This document shows, in pieces, positions 27,372-35,393 of a stretch of 64,000 bases of DNA. A program made the position numbers and the translations under genes. Source of the stretch: Thermoleophilia bacterium UBA2241 (GTDB taxonomy: Bacteria > Actinomycetota > Thermoleophilia > UBA2241); the NCBI GenBank assembly GCA_002347645.1, contig DDYF01000060.1, forward strand, positions 63,249 to 127,248, in the 5' to 3' direction. Each line of letters begins with the position of its first letter. Within the stretch, counting starts at the first letter, position 1. Below the pieces are notes generated by a model. It saw only the letters and a list, made by a program, of their open reading frames with translations, was not told the DNA's origin and made no database searches.

Positions 27372-28751
27372 ATGAAACGCTCGCTTGCCTCTCTCGCTCT
27401 CCTTGCCTCCCTCGTCCTCCTCGCCGCCAGCGCCCCGCTCCTCTGCGGCCTCGCGCAGCCGCCCGCGGCCGCGGCGGTGAGCTTCGCCGCCAAGGCCGAC
27501 TTCGGCGTGGGTCACGGACCCAGATCGATCGCCGTCGCCGACCTCAACCGCGACGGTGCCAAGGACCTGGCGACGGCCGACTGCTTCGCCGACACCGTCA
27601 GCGTGCTTCCCGGCGACAGCAGTGGCCGGTTCGATCTCAGGAGCACCTTCGCCACGGGCGACTACCCCGTGGCGGTCGCCGTCGGCGACTTCCTCGAGGA
27701 CCGCTGGCGCGACTTGGTGACGGCCGACGTAAACAGCGACGCGGCTGCTCTCCTGTTCGGCAGCGGCTTCGGCTTTCACCCGTTCGCCGAGACCGGCGTC
27801 GGCGACGCGCCGTTGGCGGTCGTCGCGGTCGACGTCGATCGCGACGGCAACACCGACCTGCTGACGGCCAACTACTTCGTCGACACCGTCAGCGTGCTGC
27901 TCGGGACCGGCGCCGGCGGCTTCTCCGTCAGGACCGATTTCGCGGTCGACGACGGACCGATGTCGATTGCCGTCGCCGACTTCGACCGTGACGGCGCCAG
28001 GGACCTCGTCACGGCCAACTACGGCGACGACACAGTCACCCTGCGCTTCGGCGACGGCCGCGGCGGCTTCCCGCTCACGATGTACCGCATCGTCGGCGAC
28101 GGTCCCAGATCGATCGCCGTTGCGGACTTCAACGGCGACGGTGCGATGGACTACGCGACCGCCAATGAGCTGGCGAACTCGGTCACCGTGCGGCTCGGCG
28201 ACGGGAGCGGTGGCTTCTCCCCGAGAACCGACGTGCCCACCGGCCAGGGCCCGTACGGTATTGCCGTGTCCGACTTCAACGGCGACCGTGCGAAGGACTT
28301 GGCGACGGCCAATCTGGACGTCGACACCGTCAGTGTGCTGATGGGCGACGGTCGCGGGGGTTTCGGCGCGGCCAACGCGTTCGGCGTGGGCGACGGTCCC
28401 TGGGCGGTAGCCGCTGCCGACGTCGACGGCGACGGCAAGCCAGACCTGGTGACGGCCAACCACTATGCCGACACCGTGAGCCTGCTGCTCAACACCTGCC
28501 GGCCGCGGATCGTCTCGCTCTCCCCGACGGCCTCCTGGGCGGGCGCCACGGTGACGATCAAGGGCTGGGGCTTCGGCGCCAAGCGTGGCACGAGCAAGGT
28601 CACCTTCGGCCACAAGGCGGTGACGAAGTACGTCTCGTGGTCGAAGGCGAGGATCAAGGTCAAGGTGCCGGCGATGTCCGTCGGCCGCAAGGCCGTCCGC
28701 GTGAGGACCGAGGACGGCCGCAGCAACGCCAGGTACTTCAGCGTGCGCTGA
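27372..28751 (+). CDS. Secreted seven-bladed FG-GAP/VCBS propeller protein with IPT/TIG domain
   Basis: The 459-aa protein has a signal peptide (about 1-36, ending AAAA-VS). Seven repeats of about 48 residues follow, each carrying an Asp-rich calcium loop such as ADLNRDGAKDL, VDVDRDGNTDL, ADFNGDGAMDY and ADVDGDGKPDL. The second repeat (GDFLEDRWRDL) has lost loop residues. Seven units predict an integrin-alpha-like beta-propeller. The last roughly 80 residues (PRIVSLSPTASWAGATVTIKGWGFG onward) are an immunoglobulin-like IPT/TIG domain. No anchor is seen. The role is probably extracellular binding or adhesion; the ligand is unknown. Confidence 0.85.
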   Translation: MKRSLASLALLASLVLLAASAPLLCGLAQPPAAAAVSFAAKADFGVGHGPRSIAVADLNRDGAKDLATADCFADTVSVLPGDSSGRFDLRSTFATGDYPVAVAVGDFLEDRWRDLVTADVNSDAAALLFGSGFGFHPFAETGVGDAPLAVVAVDVDRDGNTDLLTANYFVDTVSVLLGTGAGGFSVRTDFAVDDGPMSIAVADFDRDGARDLVTANYGDDTVTLRFGDGRGGFPLTMYRIVGDGPRSIAVADFNGDGAMDYATANELANSVTVRLGDGSGGFSPRTDVPTGQGPYGIAVSDFNGDRAKDLATANLDVDTVSVLMGDGRGGFGAANAFGVGDGPWAVAAADVDGDGKPDLVTANHYADTVSLLLNTCRPRIVSLSPTASWAGATVTIKGWGFGAKRGTSKVTFGHKAVTKYVSWSKARIKVKVPAMSVGRKAVRVRTEDGRSNARYFSVR

Positions 28752-28875
28752 AAGGACGGGGCCACACGCCTACCCTCAGCTAGAGGTCGAGGGTGGAGGG
28801 AGCGCTGGCGGGGCAGCCGCTCACGCCGATCTCCGCCACGAGGCACAAGCTCGCCTCCGTCGCTCGTGCGGAAGT

Positions 28876-28916
28876 GTTGCCATCGCTGGCAACGCATGTT
28901 GCCGACTCAGGCAACA
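28876..28916. promoter_or_regulatory. Tandem operator-like dyads upstream of the surface protein
   Basis: Two palindromes of the same half-site: GTTGCC-N6-GGCAAC (28876-28893) and TGTTGCC-N6-GGCAACA (28897-28916, arms 7 nt). Their centres are 22 bp apart, about two helical turns, which suggests two protein dimers on one face of the DNA. The cognate regulator is not identified. The rest of the 28752-28971 gap holds a TACCCT hexamer (28771-28776) and no gene. Confidence 0.5.
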
Positions 28917-28971
28917 AGCGTCGTTCCGTCCGCTATGCATGATTGACTCAGGGCGTTGCATTTGACGCTGC

Positions 28972-29967
28972 ATGGCCGGCGAGACGCCCTACGCGGTGAC
29001 GCAGGCCTCGGATCCGTCGAGCTACACCGGCAAGACGCGGGTCTCGGTCCTCAAGACCGTCGACGGGATGCCCTTCAGCGGGCCGGAGCTCACGTTCCAG
29101 CTCCGCCAGGGCGCCTCGATGACGTCGCTCGGCACGGTCCTCGAGGAGAAGAAGGCCAACGTCGGCAACGGCGGGCTCGTGAAGTTCGACACGCTGCTCC
29201 TGCCCGGGACCTATCAGTTCGTGGAGCTGATCCCGGAGCACTACGTCCCCAGCTACGTGTGGGGCGACTATGGTGTCGAATGGTTCAGGCCCGGTTACGA
29301 GCCCGGCGAGGGCGGCGAGGACCCGGTGATCTGGGTCGCCGTCAACTTCACCGTGAACGCCGACGGCACGATCGACTTCCAGAACGGTCAGCAGCTCGTG
29401 CAGCCCGGCGACAGCATCGACATCGACAACCAGACCGGCCAGATGCCGTTCACCATCGGCTACTGGAAGAACCACTCGTCGGCCGCGGCCAACAACGGCG
29501 GCCAGGAGCCGGTGCTCGACCAGATGCTCTACAAGGCCACACAGGCCGGCCAGACCATCCAGATCGGCACGCTGCCGCTGCCGGGAGGGGCCACGCCTGA
29601 CGATGCCGGTGCATCGGCGCTCAAGGCGACCAGGCTGCTCAACAAGTCCACCGTGGTAACGAACAAGAAGAAGGCCAGCGACCCGTGCTGGAACCTGGCG
29701 GCGCAGCTGATGGGCTACCGGCTGAACCAGCCGTTCGGCGCCTGGATGAACCCGACGGCGGACCTCGCCGCTTCCACCTCGCAGACGATGCTTGTGAACG
29801 TCAAGTTCAACGGCGAGAGCTACACGAAGTTCTCGACCAACAAGACGACAGTGGCCCAGTGGACCGCCAACATGAACTACCTGGCGAAGACGCTCGACGC
29901 CTACAACAACGGCACGCTGCCCCTGGGGCAGGCGCTCGTGATGCCGTACCCGAACGTCGGCTACTGA
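28972..29967 (+). CDS. Surface-type protein with prealbumin-like domain and GYWKNH region, no signal peptide
   Basis: The 331-aa frame begins at ATG 28972, with an in-frame TGA only 2 codons upstream. The first part (about 22-115) looks like a Cna_B/SpaA prealbumin-like beta domain (TRVSVLKTVDGMPFSGPELTF, GGLVKFDTLLLPGTYQFVE). The second part carries the TIGYWKNH motif (161-168) and an Ala/Leu-rich region ending in a YNNG segment. Such domains are normally extracellular, yet there is no signal peptide and no sorting signal. It may be a 5'-truncated relic or a cytosolic or non-classically secreted product. Function unknown. Confidence 0.6.
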   Translation: MAGETPYAVTQASDPSSYTGKTRVSVLKTVDGMPFSGPELTFQLRQGASMTSLGTVLEEKKANVGNGGLVKFDTLLLPGTYQFVELIPEHYVPSYVWGDYGVEWFRPGYEPGEGGEDPVIWVAVNFTVNADGTIDFQNGQQLVQPGDSIDIDNQTGQMPFTIGYWKNHSSAAANNGGQEPVLDQMLYKATQAGQTIQIGTLPLPGGATPDDAGASALKATRLLNKSTVVTNKKKASDPCWNLAAQLMGYRLNQPFGAWMNPTADLAASTSQTMLVNVKFNGESYTKFSTNKTTVAQWTANMNYLAKTLDAYNNGTLPLGQALVMPYPNVGY

Positions 29968-30006
29968 GCGTCGGACCAGCCGCGTGACGCGGCAGCGCTG
30001 AACGCC

Positions 30007-30039
30007 GAGGGGGGGCGGGCCGCAAGGCCCGCCCCCCTC
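30007..30039. terminator. Bidirectional G+C hairpin terminator
   Basis: Twelve G-C pairs (GGGGGGCGGGCC / GGCCCGCCCCCC) closed by a GCAA tetraloop (30022-30025), followed by TCCTCTCTCT. It lies between the convergent surface-protein and DUF427 genes and can serve both. Confidence 0.8.
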
Positions 30040-30066
30040 CTCTCTCTGCCATCGCCAGAGCGCGGC

Positions 30067-30573
30067 TCAGCCGCGCTGCGGCGAGACGTCGATCTCGCTC
30101 GTCACCCAACCGCCGTGGGAATCGCCCTCGATCGGCGTGACCTGCTCGTCGTCGACGTAGCAGGCGTCCATGCGGGCGGGGATGAAGGCCACGTAGCCGG
30201 CGAGCTCCTCGTAGCCCGCCGCCGGCCACGGGTGCTCCCAGGCGGCGTCGCGCGCCAGACGGTCGCCGACCCTGACGTCGAAGTAGGCCGCCATGCCCCG
30301 GAACACGCACCAGGTGTGCAGGCCGGAGCGCACGAGCCGGTCGCGGCGCAGGTCGGCCGAGGGGATGAAGTAGAGCGGCGGCCGCCCGGTCTCGAGAAAG
30401 CGCAGGGCGCGCCGCGTGTCGGCGACCACGAGGCCGCTCAGCATGACCCACGCGCGCCGCGTCGTGCGCTCCACGCGCGGAGGGCGCGGGTACTCCCAGA
30501 CAGATTCGCCCCCCGACCCGGAGAGCGGCCGGCCGGGCACGTCTCTCCACGTCCTGTCGTCCGTCGAGTCCAT
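30067..30573 (-). CDS. DUF427 family protein
   Basis: A 168-aa cytoplasmic protein of the DUF427 beta-barrel family. Family features are visible: ESVWEYPRPPRVE, the VVADTRRALRFLETGRPPLYFIP stretch, TWCVFRGMAAYFDV, AAWEHPWPAAGYEELAGYVAFIPARMDACYVD and a terminal GDSHGGWVTSEI. The biochemical role is not established. It is divergent from the SPFH gene and ends at the shared hairpin terminator. Confidence 0.85.
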   Translation of the reverse strand: MDSTDDRTWRDVPGRPLSGSGGESVWEYPRPPRVERTTRRAWVMLSGLVVADTRRALRFLETGRPPLYFIPSADLRRDRLVRSGLHTWCVFRGMAAYFDVRVGDRLARDAAWEHPWPAAGYEELAGYVAFIPARMDACYVDDEQVTPIEGDSHGGWVTSEIDVSPQRG

Positions 30574-30585
30574 GCCTCCCCGGCC

Positions 30586-30614
30586 TTTACACGCCTCTGC
30601 ACGCAGCCTAGCAT
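30586..30614 (+). promoter_or_regulatory. Sigma70-type promoter of the SPFH gene
   Basis: TTTACA (30586-30591), 17-bp spacer, TAGCAT (30609-30614), 54 bp before the ATG at 30669. Confidence 0.55.
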
Positions 30615-30668
30615 GGTGTGAAGTCCGGCGTGCAGAGGGCGGCCCACCCGCCCGGTCAGGAGGAGCAC

Positions 30669-31568
30669 ATGCTCTGGGTCACTCTCGGCGTAGTTGTCGT
30701 CATCGTGGCGCTTCTCGCCGGCGGCATCCGCATCGTGCGGCCCACGCACCGCGGACTCGTAGAGCGGCTGGGCAAGTACAACCGCTTCTCGAACCCCGGC
30801 TTCCACTGGATCATCCCGCTCATCGAGCAGATGTACCAGGTCGACATCCGCGAGACGCTGGTCGAGGCGCAGCCGCAGACGATCATCACCAACGACAACC
30901 TCAACGCGCGCGTCGACGCGCAGGTCTACCTCAAGGTCAAGCCGGACGAAGAGAACGTCAAGGCGTCGCAGTACAACGTCGCCAACTACGAGTACCAGAT
31001 CGTCAATCTGGCGCGCACGACCCTGAGGAACATCATCGGCACGCTCAGCCTCAAGTCGGCGAACAGCGAGCGCGGCCGCATCAACGACGAGCTTCGCCGC
31101 ACGCTGCGCGTCGAGACGGCCAGCTGGGGCATCGAGATCCTGCGCACTGAGCTGAAGGAGATCGACCCGCCGGCGGACGTGCAAGACACCATGAACAAGG
31201 TCGTCAAGGCCGAGAACGAGAAGATCGCCGCCATCGACTACGCGACGGCCACCGAGACACAGGCCGACGGCGCGCGCCGCGCCTCGATCAAGCAGGCCGA
31301 GGGGGTCAAGCGCGCGCGCGTCCTGCAGGCCGAGGGCGAGGCCGAGGCCATCAAGCTGGTCAACGAGGCCGCGGACAAGTACTTCGTCGGCAACGCCCAG
31401 GTGCTGCGCCGCCTCGAGATGGTGGAGCGCGCGCTGCGCGACAACGCGAAAGTGGTGGTGCCCGGCGGGACCGAGCTGGTCAACGTCATCGGCGACCTCG
31501 GCGGCGTCCTGCCGCTGGGCAAGCCGGCCGGCGCCGCGGCGAAGCCGGCGGCGCCGGCGAAGAAGTAG
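30669..31568 (+). CDS. SPFH/Band-7 (stomatin-like) membrane protein
   Basis: The 299-aa protein starts at ATG 30669 (AGGAGGAG upstream). It has one N-terminal transmembrane segment (about 4-20), then the SPFH domain (IVRPTHRGLVERLGKYNRFSNPGFHWIIPLIEQM, VDIRETLVEAQPQTIITNDN). A long charged coiled coil rich in Ala/Glu/Lys follows (about 185-260: ADGARRASIKQAEGVKRARVLQAEGEAEAIK), then an Ala/Lys-rich tail. It is of the QmcA/slipin type that forms large oligomers and scaffolds membrane microdomains. No NfeD partner is adjacent, which is unusual for slipins. Confidence 0.9.
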   Translation: MLWVTLGVVVVIVALLAGGIRIVRPTHRGLVERLGKYNRFSNPGFHWIIPLIEQMYQVDIRETLVEAQPQTIITNDNLNARVDAQVYLKVKPDEENVKASQYNVANYEYQIVNLARTTLRNIIGTLSLKSANSERGRINDELRRTLRVETASWGIEILRTELKEIDPPADVQDTMNKVVKAENEKIAAIDYATATETQADGARRASIKQAEGVKRARVLQAEGEAEAIKLVNEAADKYFVGNAQVLRRLEMVERALRDNAKVVVPGGTELVNVIGDLGGVLPLGKPAGAAAKPAAPAKK

Positions 31569-31595
31569 GGGGCGGGCGGGGGGCTGTCGCCCCTA
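31566..31595. terminator. Shared terminator hairpin spanning two stop codons
   Basis: TAGGGGGCG (31566-31574) pairs with CGCCCCTA (31588-31595) with one bulged G. The arms contain the stop codons of the SPFH gene and, on the other strand, the universal stress gene, so it could end both convergent transcripts. Confidence 0.45.
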
Positions 31596-32054
31596 GTCGC
31601 GCAGCGGCACGATCAGCAGCGGCACCCGGCTGCGATGCACGAGCCGGTACGAGGTCGAGCCCAGCAGCGCGCCGGAGATCGCGCCCTCGCCGTGCGTGCC
31701 GACGGCGATGAAGTCGGCCTGGTGTCTGCCGGCCGCGTCGAGCAGAGCGTCGACCGCGTGCTCGGCGGCGACCTCGATCTCGGCCTCGACGCCGGCGCTG
31801 CGCAGCTCGACCGCCGCCTCCTCCGCCTGGGCGCGCGCCGACTGCTCCAGCATGTCCACGTGCTGCTGGAGCTCTGGCCCCATGAGCATCGGCGACGTGG
31901 TCATGCCGGGTGGCACGTACCCCACGCTGAGCGGGTAGGCGACCACCACGACGACTTTGCCGCCGCGCGTCTCTTGGAGGATGTCGGTGCAGCGCGCGAG
32001 TGCGGCCTTCGCACACGCCGAGCCGTCGTAGCCGAGCACGATGGTGAGTGCCAT
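31593..32054 (-). CDS. Universal stress protein (UspA family)
   Basis: A single 153-aa Usp domain. The N-terminal VLGYDGSACAKAALARC segment and the C-terminal nucleotide-binding pattern GTHGEGAISGALLGSTSYRLVHRSRVPLLIV are intact. It therefore belongs to the ATP-binding subgroup. It is convergent with the SPFH gene. The 158-bp upstream gap (32055-32212) holds a TATGCA -10 candidate for this gene and a 7-bp hairpin (32133-32153) that may end the znu transcript; no further gene is seen there. Confidence 0.92.
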   Translation of the reverse strand: MALTIVLGYDGSACAKAALARCTDILQETRGGKVVVVVAYPLSVGYVPPGMTTSPMLMGPELQQHVDMLEQSARAQAEEAAVELRSAGVEAEIEVAAEHAVDALLDAAGRHQADFIAVGTHGEGAISGALLGSTSYRLVHRSRVPLLIVPLRD

Positions 32055-32212
32055 GGCGCCTCCCTTCGTCGAAGACCCTCGACCTCTGCCTGAGGGTCAT
32101 GCTTGCCCTGCATACCCTCGAGGTACCAGCGACGCCGGGGGTTTCGCCCGGCGGCCTCGAGCGGGGCTTCCACCTGCGGCCTCGAGCAACGGCTCCGAAG
32201 GTCCCGTGCCTG

Positions 32213-33070
32213 CTACATACCCTGTTTCGCGGCCACGTCCTCATGGCGCCAGAGCAGGCCGCGGCCGGGGGCGAAGAGGAAGGCGAACACGAACAGCGCC
32301 GTGGCTGTGAGCACGATCGCGGCGCCCGAGGCCACGTCGGCGTAGTAGCTCACGTACAGACCGACGAGGCTCGACAGGACGCCGAGCGCGGCCGCCACGG
32401 CCATCATCGCCGGCAGGCGGCGCGTCAGCAGCGACGCCGTGGCCGCCGGAGTGACGAGCATGGCGGCCACCAGGCCGACGCCCACCGTCTGCAGCGAGAC
32501 GACGATGGTCAGGGCCAGCAGCACCAGCATGAGCGCGCGCATGAGCTCGGGCCGGCGCCCGAGCGTGTGCGCGAGCACCGGGTCGAACGCCGCCAGCACG
32601 AACTCCTTGTAGAGCGCGAAGAGGACGACGAGCACCAGCGTCGTCAGCCCCGCGGTCAGCCACAGGTCGGTGGCCGTCACACCGAGGACGTTGCCGAAGA
32701 GGATGTGCGTGAGGTCGGTCGCGTACGTGCCCGCCGTGCTGATGAGCAGTACGCCGAGCGAGAGCGCGGCGGCGAACAGGATGCCGATCGCCGTGTCTTC
32801 GCGGACCGTCCCGCCGCGCGAGAAGAAGCCGATGCCGAAGGCCACGACGAGCGCGGCGACGAGGGCGCCGGCCACGAGGTTCGCGCCCAGAAGGTAGGCG
32901 ATCGCGATGCCGGGGAGGACGGCGTGCGCCAGCGCGTCGCCGAGAAAGGCCATCGAGCGCAGGACGACGAAGCAGCCGAGCACCGAGCACACGACGCCGA
33001 CGATCAGCGATGCCGCCAGGGCGCGTTGCATGAAGAGCAGCGTGAACGGTTCCGCCAGCCAGTCGGTCAC
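32213..33070 (-). CDS. znuB: Zinc ABC transporter permease
   Basis: Membrane subunit of the zinc uptake ABC transporter (ABC-3 family). GTG 33070 is chosen because it overlaps the znuC stop (GTGA) and gives 285 aa with about eight transmembrane helices. Conserved parts: CSVLGCFVVLRSMAFLGDALAHAVLPGIAIAYL near the N-terminus, the DLTHILFGNVLGV loop and VGLVAAMLVTPAATASLL. It belongs to the zur-znuA-znuC-znuB operon, whose Zur box argues for zinc rather than manganese. Confidence 0.9.
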   Translation of the reverse strand: MTDWLAEPFTLLFMQRALAASLIVGVVCSVLGCFVVLRSMAFLGDALAHAVLPGIAIAYLLGANLVAGALVAALVVAFGIGFFSRGGTVREDTAIGILFAAALSLGVLLISTAGTYATDLTHILFGNVLGVTATDLWLTAGLTTLVLVVLFALYKEFVLAAFDPVLAHTLGRRPELMRALMLVLLALTIVVSLQTVGVGLVAAMLVTPAATASLLTRRLPAMMAVAAALGVLSSLVGLYVSYYADVASGAAIVLTATALFVFAFLFAPGRGLLWRHEDVAAKQGM

Positions 33071-33870
33071 GGGGCGTGTCCTTCGGCCCCGGTGCCGCCG
33101 TGGCCGGGGCAGCACTGGTCGATGACGACCATGTCGTCGAGGAAGAGCGCCTGCCCGCCGAAGGCGGCGGTGACGTGCGGCGGCGTGAAGACCTCGGCCG
33201 GCGGGCCGTAGGCGACCAGCCGGCCGTTCAGCAGCGCGACCAGCTCGAAGCGCTGCGACGCGGTCTGCATGTCGTGGGTCGAGACGAGCACCGTGATCCC
33301 CTCGGCGCGCAGGCGGGCGAGCAGCGCGAGGACCTCCTCCTTGGCGCGCGCGTCGACGCCCGTGAACGGCTCGTCGAGGAGCAGCACGTGCGGCTCCTGG
33401 GCGAGCGCGCGGGCGAGAAAGGCGCGCTGCTGCTGCCCGCCCGAGAGCTCGCCGATCGGGCGGCCGGCGAGGTCGGTGATGCCGAGCTGCTCGAGGCTCC
33501 GGCGCACGGCCTCGCGGTCGGCCGGCCTCGGCCGCTTCAACGGCCCGAGCCGGCCGTAGCGGCCCATCATCACGACGTCGGCCACCGTCACGGGGAAGCG
33601 CCAGTCGACCTCCTCGCGCTGGGGGACGTAGGCGACCGGGTCTGTCTGGTCGTTCGGCGGCCGCCCGTGGATGAGCACCCGGCCGCCGCGCGGGCGCAGC
33701 AGCCCGACCATCGCCTTGAACAGCGTCGACTTGCCCGCGCCGTTGGGCCCGACGACGGCGACCTGCGCCCCGTGGGGGACGACGAAGGACACGTCGTTCA
33801 AGGCCGGGGCACCGTTGTAGCCGACCGTCAGCCCCTCGATGAGCAAGACGCCAGACCCGTTGCCGCTCAT
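33067..33870 (-). CDS. znuC: Zinc ABC transporter ATP-binding protein
   Basis: A 267-aa ATPase: Walker A GPNGAGKST, Q-loop in YVPQREEVDWRFPVT, signature LSGGQQQR, Walker B VLLLDEP and the STHD switch His. The C-terminus ends in a Cys/His-rich tail (CCPGHGGTGAEGH) that could bind metal. The ATG overlaps the znuA stop and the stop overlaps the znuB GTG. The PQREEVDW segment also occurs in manganese transporters; operator evidence favours zinc. Confidence 0.92.
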   Translation of the reverse strand: MSGNGSGVLLIEGLTVGYNGAPALNDVSFVVPHGAQVAVVGPNGAGKSTLFKAMVGLLRPRGGRVLIHGRPPNDQTDPVAYVPQREEVDWRFPVTVADVVMMGRYGRLGPLKRPRPADREAVRRSLEQLGITDLAGRPIGELSGGQQQRAFLARALAQEPHVLLLDEPFTGVDARAKEEVLALLARLRAEGITVLVSTHDMQTASQRFELVALLNGRLVAYGPPAEVFTPPHVTAAFGGQALFLDDMVVIDQCCPGHGGTGAEGHAP

Positions 33871-34778
33871 CGCAGCGCCTCGACGATCTTCCGCGTGTCG
33901 TACTTCATCATCGCGATGTAGGTGGCGGCCCCGCCCCCCGGTCCGCTCAGGGAGTGGTCGCGCAGGTCGTCCACCACGGTGATGCCCGTCTCGGCGGCGA
34001 TCTGCGTCGCGAGATCGGGGCTCTGACCGAGCTCGACGAACACCGCCTTCGCGCCGGTCTCGCGCACGGCGCGCGTGAGCTCAGCGAGCTGTCGTGCCGT
34101 GGGCTCTTCCGCGGTGCCGACGCTGGGGATCACGGCGCCGACCACGGCGAACCCGTAGCGGTCGGCGTAGTAGCCGTGGCTGACATGGTTCATGACGAGC
34201 AGCCGCTGGTCGGCGGGGACGGTCTCGACCTGCGCCGCGATCCAGTGGTCGAGGGCGCGCAGTTCGTCGACATAGGCGGCCGCGTTCGCCTCGTACACGG
34301 CCGTCCCGTCCGGGTCGGCCGCGGCGAACGCGTCGCGGATGGTCGCCACGTAGCTCTCGACCAGAGTGGGGTCGAGCCAGAAGTGCGGGTCGGGCTCGTG
34401 GGCAGTGCCTCCCGGCTCGCCCGACTGGGGGGTGCGCGTCGTCAGGCCGGCCGAGGCCTCGACGACGCGCACGTCGCCGCCGGCCGCTCGCACCGCCTCT
34501 TCGAGCGTGCGCTCGAGGCCGGCGCCGTTGACGATGAAGAGGTCGGCGCCGGCGATGTCGGTCAGGTCGCGCGGCGTGAGCTCGAAGCTGTGCAGGTCGG
34601 CGTCGCGCGGCACCAGCGCGCGGACCGCGAAGCGGTCGCCGGCGACCTGCTGGGCGATGTCGGCGAGAAAGGTCGCCGAAGCGACGACGTCCAGGCGGCC
34701 GCCCTGCGCGGCATCGTCCTCGCCGCATCCGGCCGCCGCCGCCAGCAGCGCCAGGCCGCAGAGCACGGCGAGGAACAT
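33867..34778 (-). CDS. znuA: Zinc ABC transporter substrate-binding lipoprotein
   Basis: Cluster A-I metal-binding protein, 303 aa from ATG 34778. The signal peptide has a lipobox with lipidated C18 (LLAAAAGC). Metal-site residues visible are H63 in DADLHSFELTPRDL, the PHFWLDP His, the NHVSHGYY His pair and a C-terminal acidic DDL segment. The His-rich loop of many ZnuA proteins is short (a single HEPDPH). A GTG two codons earlier (34784) is an alternative start. It lies 59 bp after zur in the same transcript. Confidence 0.9.
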   Translation of the reverse strand: MFLAVLCGLALLAAAAGCGEDDAAQGGRLDVVASATFLADIAQQVAGDRFAVRALVPRDADLHSFELTPRDLTDIAGADLFIVNGAGLERTLEEAVRAAGGDVRVVEASAGLTTRTPQSGEPGGTAHEPDPHFWLDPTLVESYVATIRDAFAAADPDGTAVYEANAAAYVDELRALDHWIAAQVETVPADQRLLVMNHVSHGYYADRYGFAVVGAVIPSVGTAEEPTARQLAELTRAVRETGAKAVFVELGQSPDLATQIAAETGITVVDDLRDHSLSGPGGGAATYIAMMKYDTRKIVEALR

Positions 34779-34837
34779 GCGCACGCCCCGCCGCGTTCGC
34801 CTCACGCCCGGCCTGCGCCTCACGTCCGGCCTGCGCC

Positions 34838-35305
34838 TCACGCCTTGGCCCGCCGACGTGCGGGTCTGCCGCGGTCCGGCGCCGCGCCGCACTCGGCGCA
34901 GAGCCCGCTCAGTTGCAGGAAGTGCCCGGTGATGCGGTAGCCCGTCTCGCGGCTCGCCGCGGCGAGCACGACGGCCATGTCGCAGTCGGTGAACTCGGTG
35001 ACGCGGCCGCACGCGCTGCAGACGACGGAATGCCCGTGCTCGGCCGAGGCGGGGACGAGGCGCTCACAGCCGGATGGCCCGTGGATCCGTCGCAACGCGC
35101 CGATCTCGTCGAGCAGTTCGAGTGTCCGGTAGACGGTGGTGAGGCCGAGGTCGGGGCAGGAGGCCCGGGCCTGCTGGAACACGTCCAGTGGGCTGAGGCA
35201 CGACCGCGACGCCGCGACGGCGTCGACGACGGCACGACGCTGCCGGGTCAGCCGAAGACCGCGCGCGGCGAGCTCAGCGACGACCGCGTCCGCATCCAGC
35301 GCCAT
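34838..35305 (-). CDS. zur: Fur-family regulator, probably the zinc regulator Zur
   Basis: A 155-aa winged-helix metalloregulator. It has the N-terminal helix-turn-helix (RLTRQRRAVVDAVAASRSCLSPLDVF, TTVYRTLELLDEIGALRRI), the dimerisation/metal region HGHSVVCSACGRVTEF and a C-terminal CAEC. The two CxxC pairs form the structural zinc site. It heads an operon with znuA-znuC-znuB and has a perfect Fur-family 7-1-7 box in its own leader, so it is expected to repress itself and the transporter in zinc-replete cells. The Zur assignment over Fur/Mur is inference from the transporter. Confidence 0.85.
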   Translation of the reverse strand: MALDADAVVAELAARGLRLTRQRRAVVDAVAASRSCLSPLDVFQQARASCPDLGLTTVYRTLELLDEIGALRRIHGPSGCERLVPASAEHGHSVVCSACGRVTEFTDCDMAVVLAAASRETGYRITGHFLQLSGLCAECGAAPDRGRPARRRAKA

Positions 35306-35329
35306 GCCGTGTGCATCCCTTCCTGAAAG

Positions 35330-35344
35330 TGAAAACCGTTTTCA
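35330..35344 (-). promoter_or_regulatory. Zur box
   Basis: Perfect 7-1-7 palindrome; on the minus strand TGAAAACGGTTTTCA. It lies just downstream of the predicted transcript start and 25 bp before the zur start codon, so binding would block transcription of zur-znuACB. Confidence 0.8.
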
Positions 35345-35354
35345 AGAGGAGTGC

Positions 35355-35363
35355 AGGGTAGCA
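35355..35363 (-). promoter_or_regulatory. Extended -10 promoter of the zur-znuACB operon
   Basis: On the minus strand TGC followed by TACCCT; transcript start expected near 35348, immediately before the Zur box. Confidence 0.55.
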
Positions 35364-35393
35364 CGCGGGCGGGGGCGGCACAACGTGTGCGCG

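Noticed and set aside
27500..28490. Regularly spaced repeats, considered as a CRISPR or minisatellite
   Set aside because: They are degenerate and in frame, and encode FG-GAP propeller blades with calcium loops.
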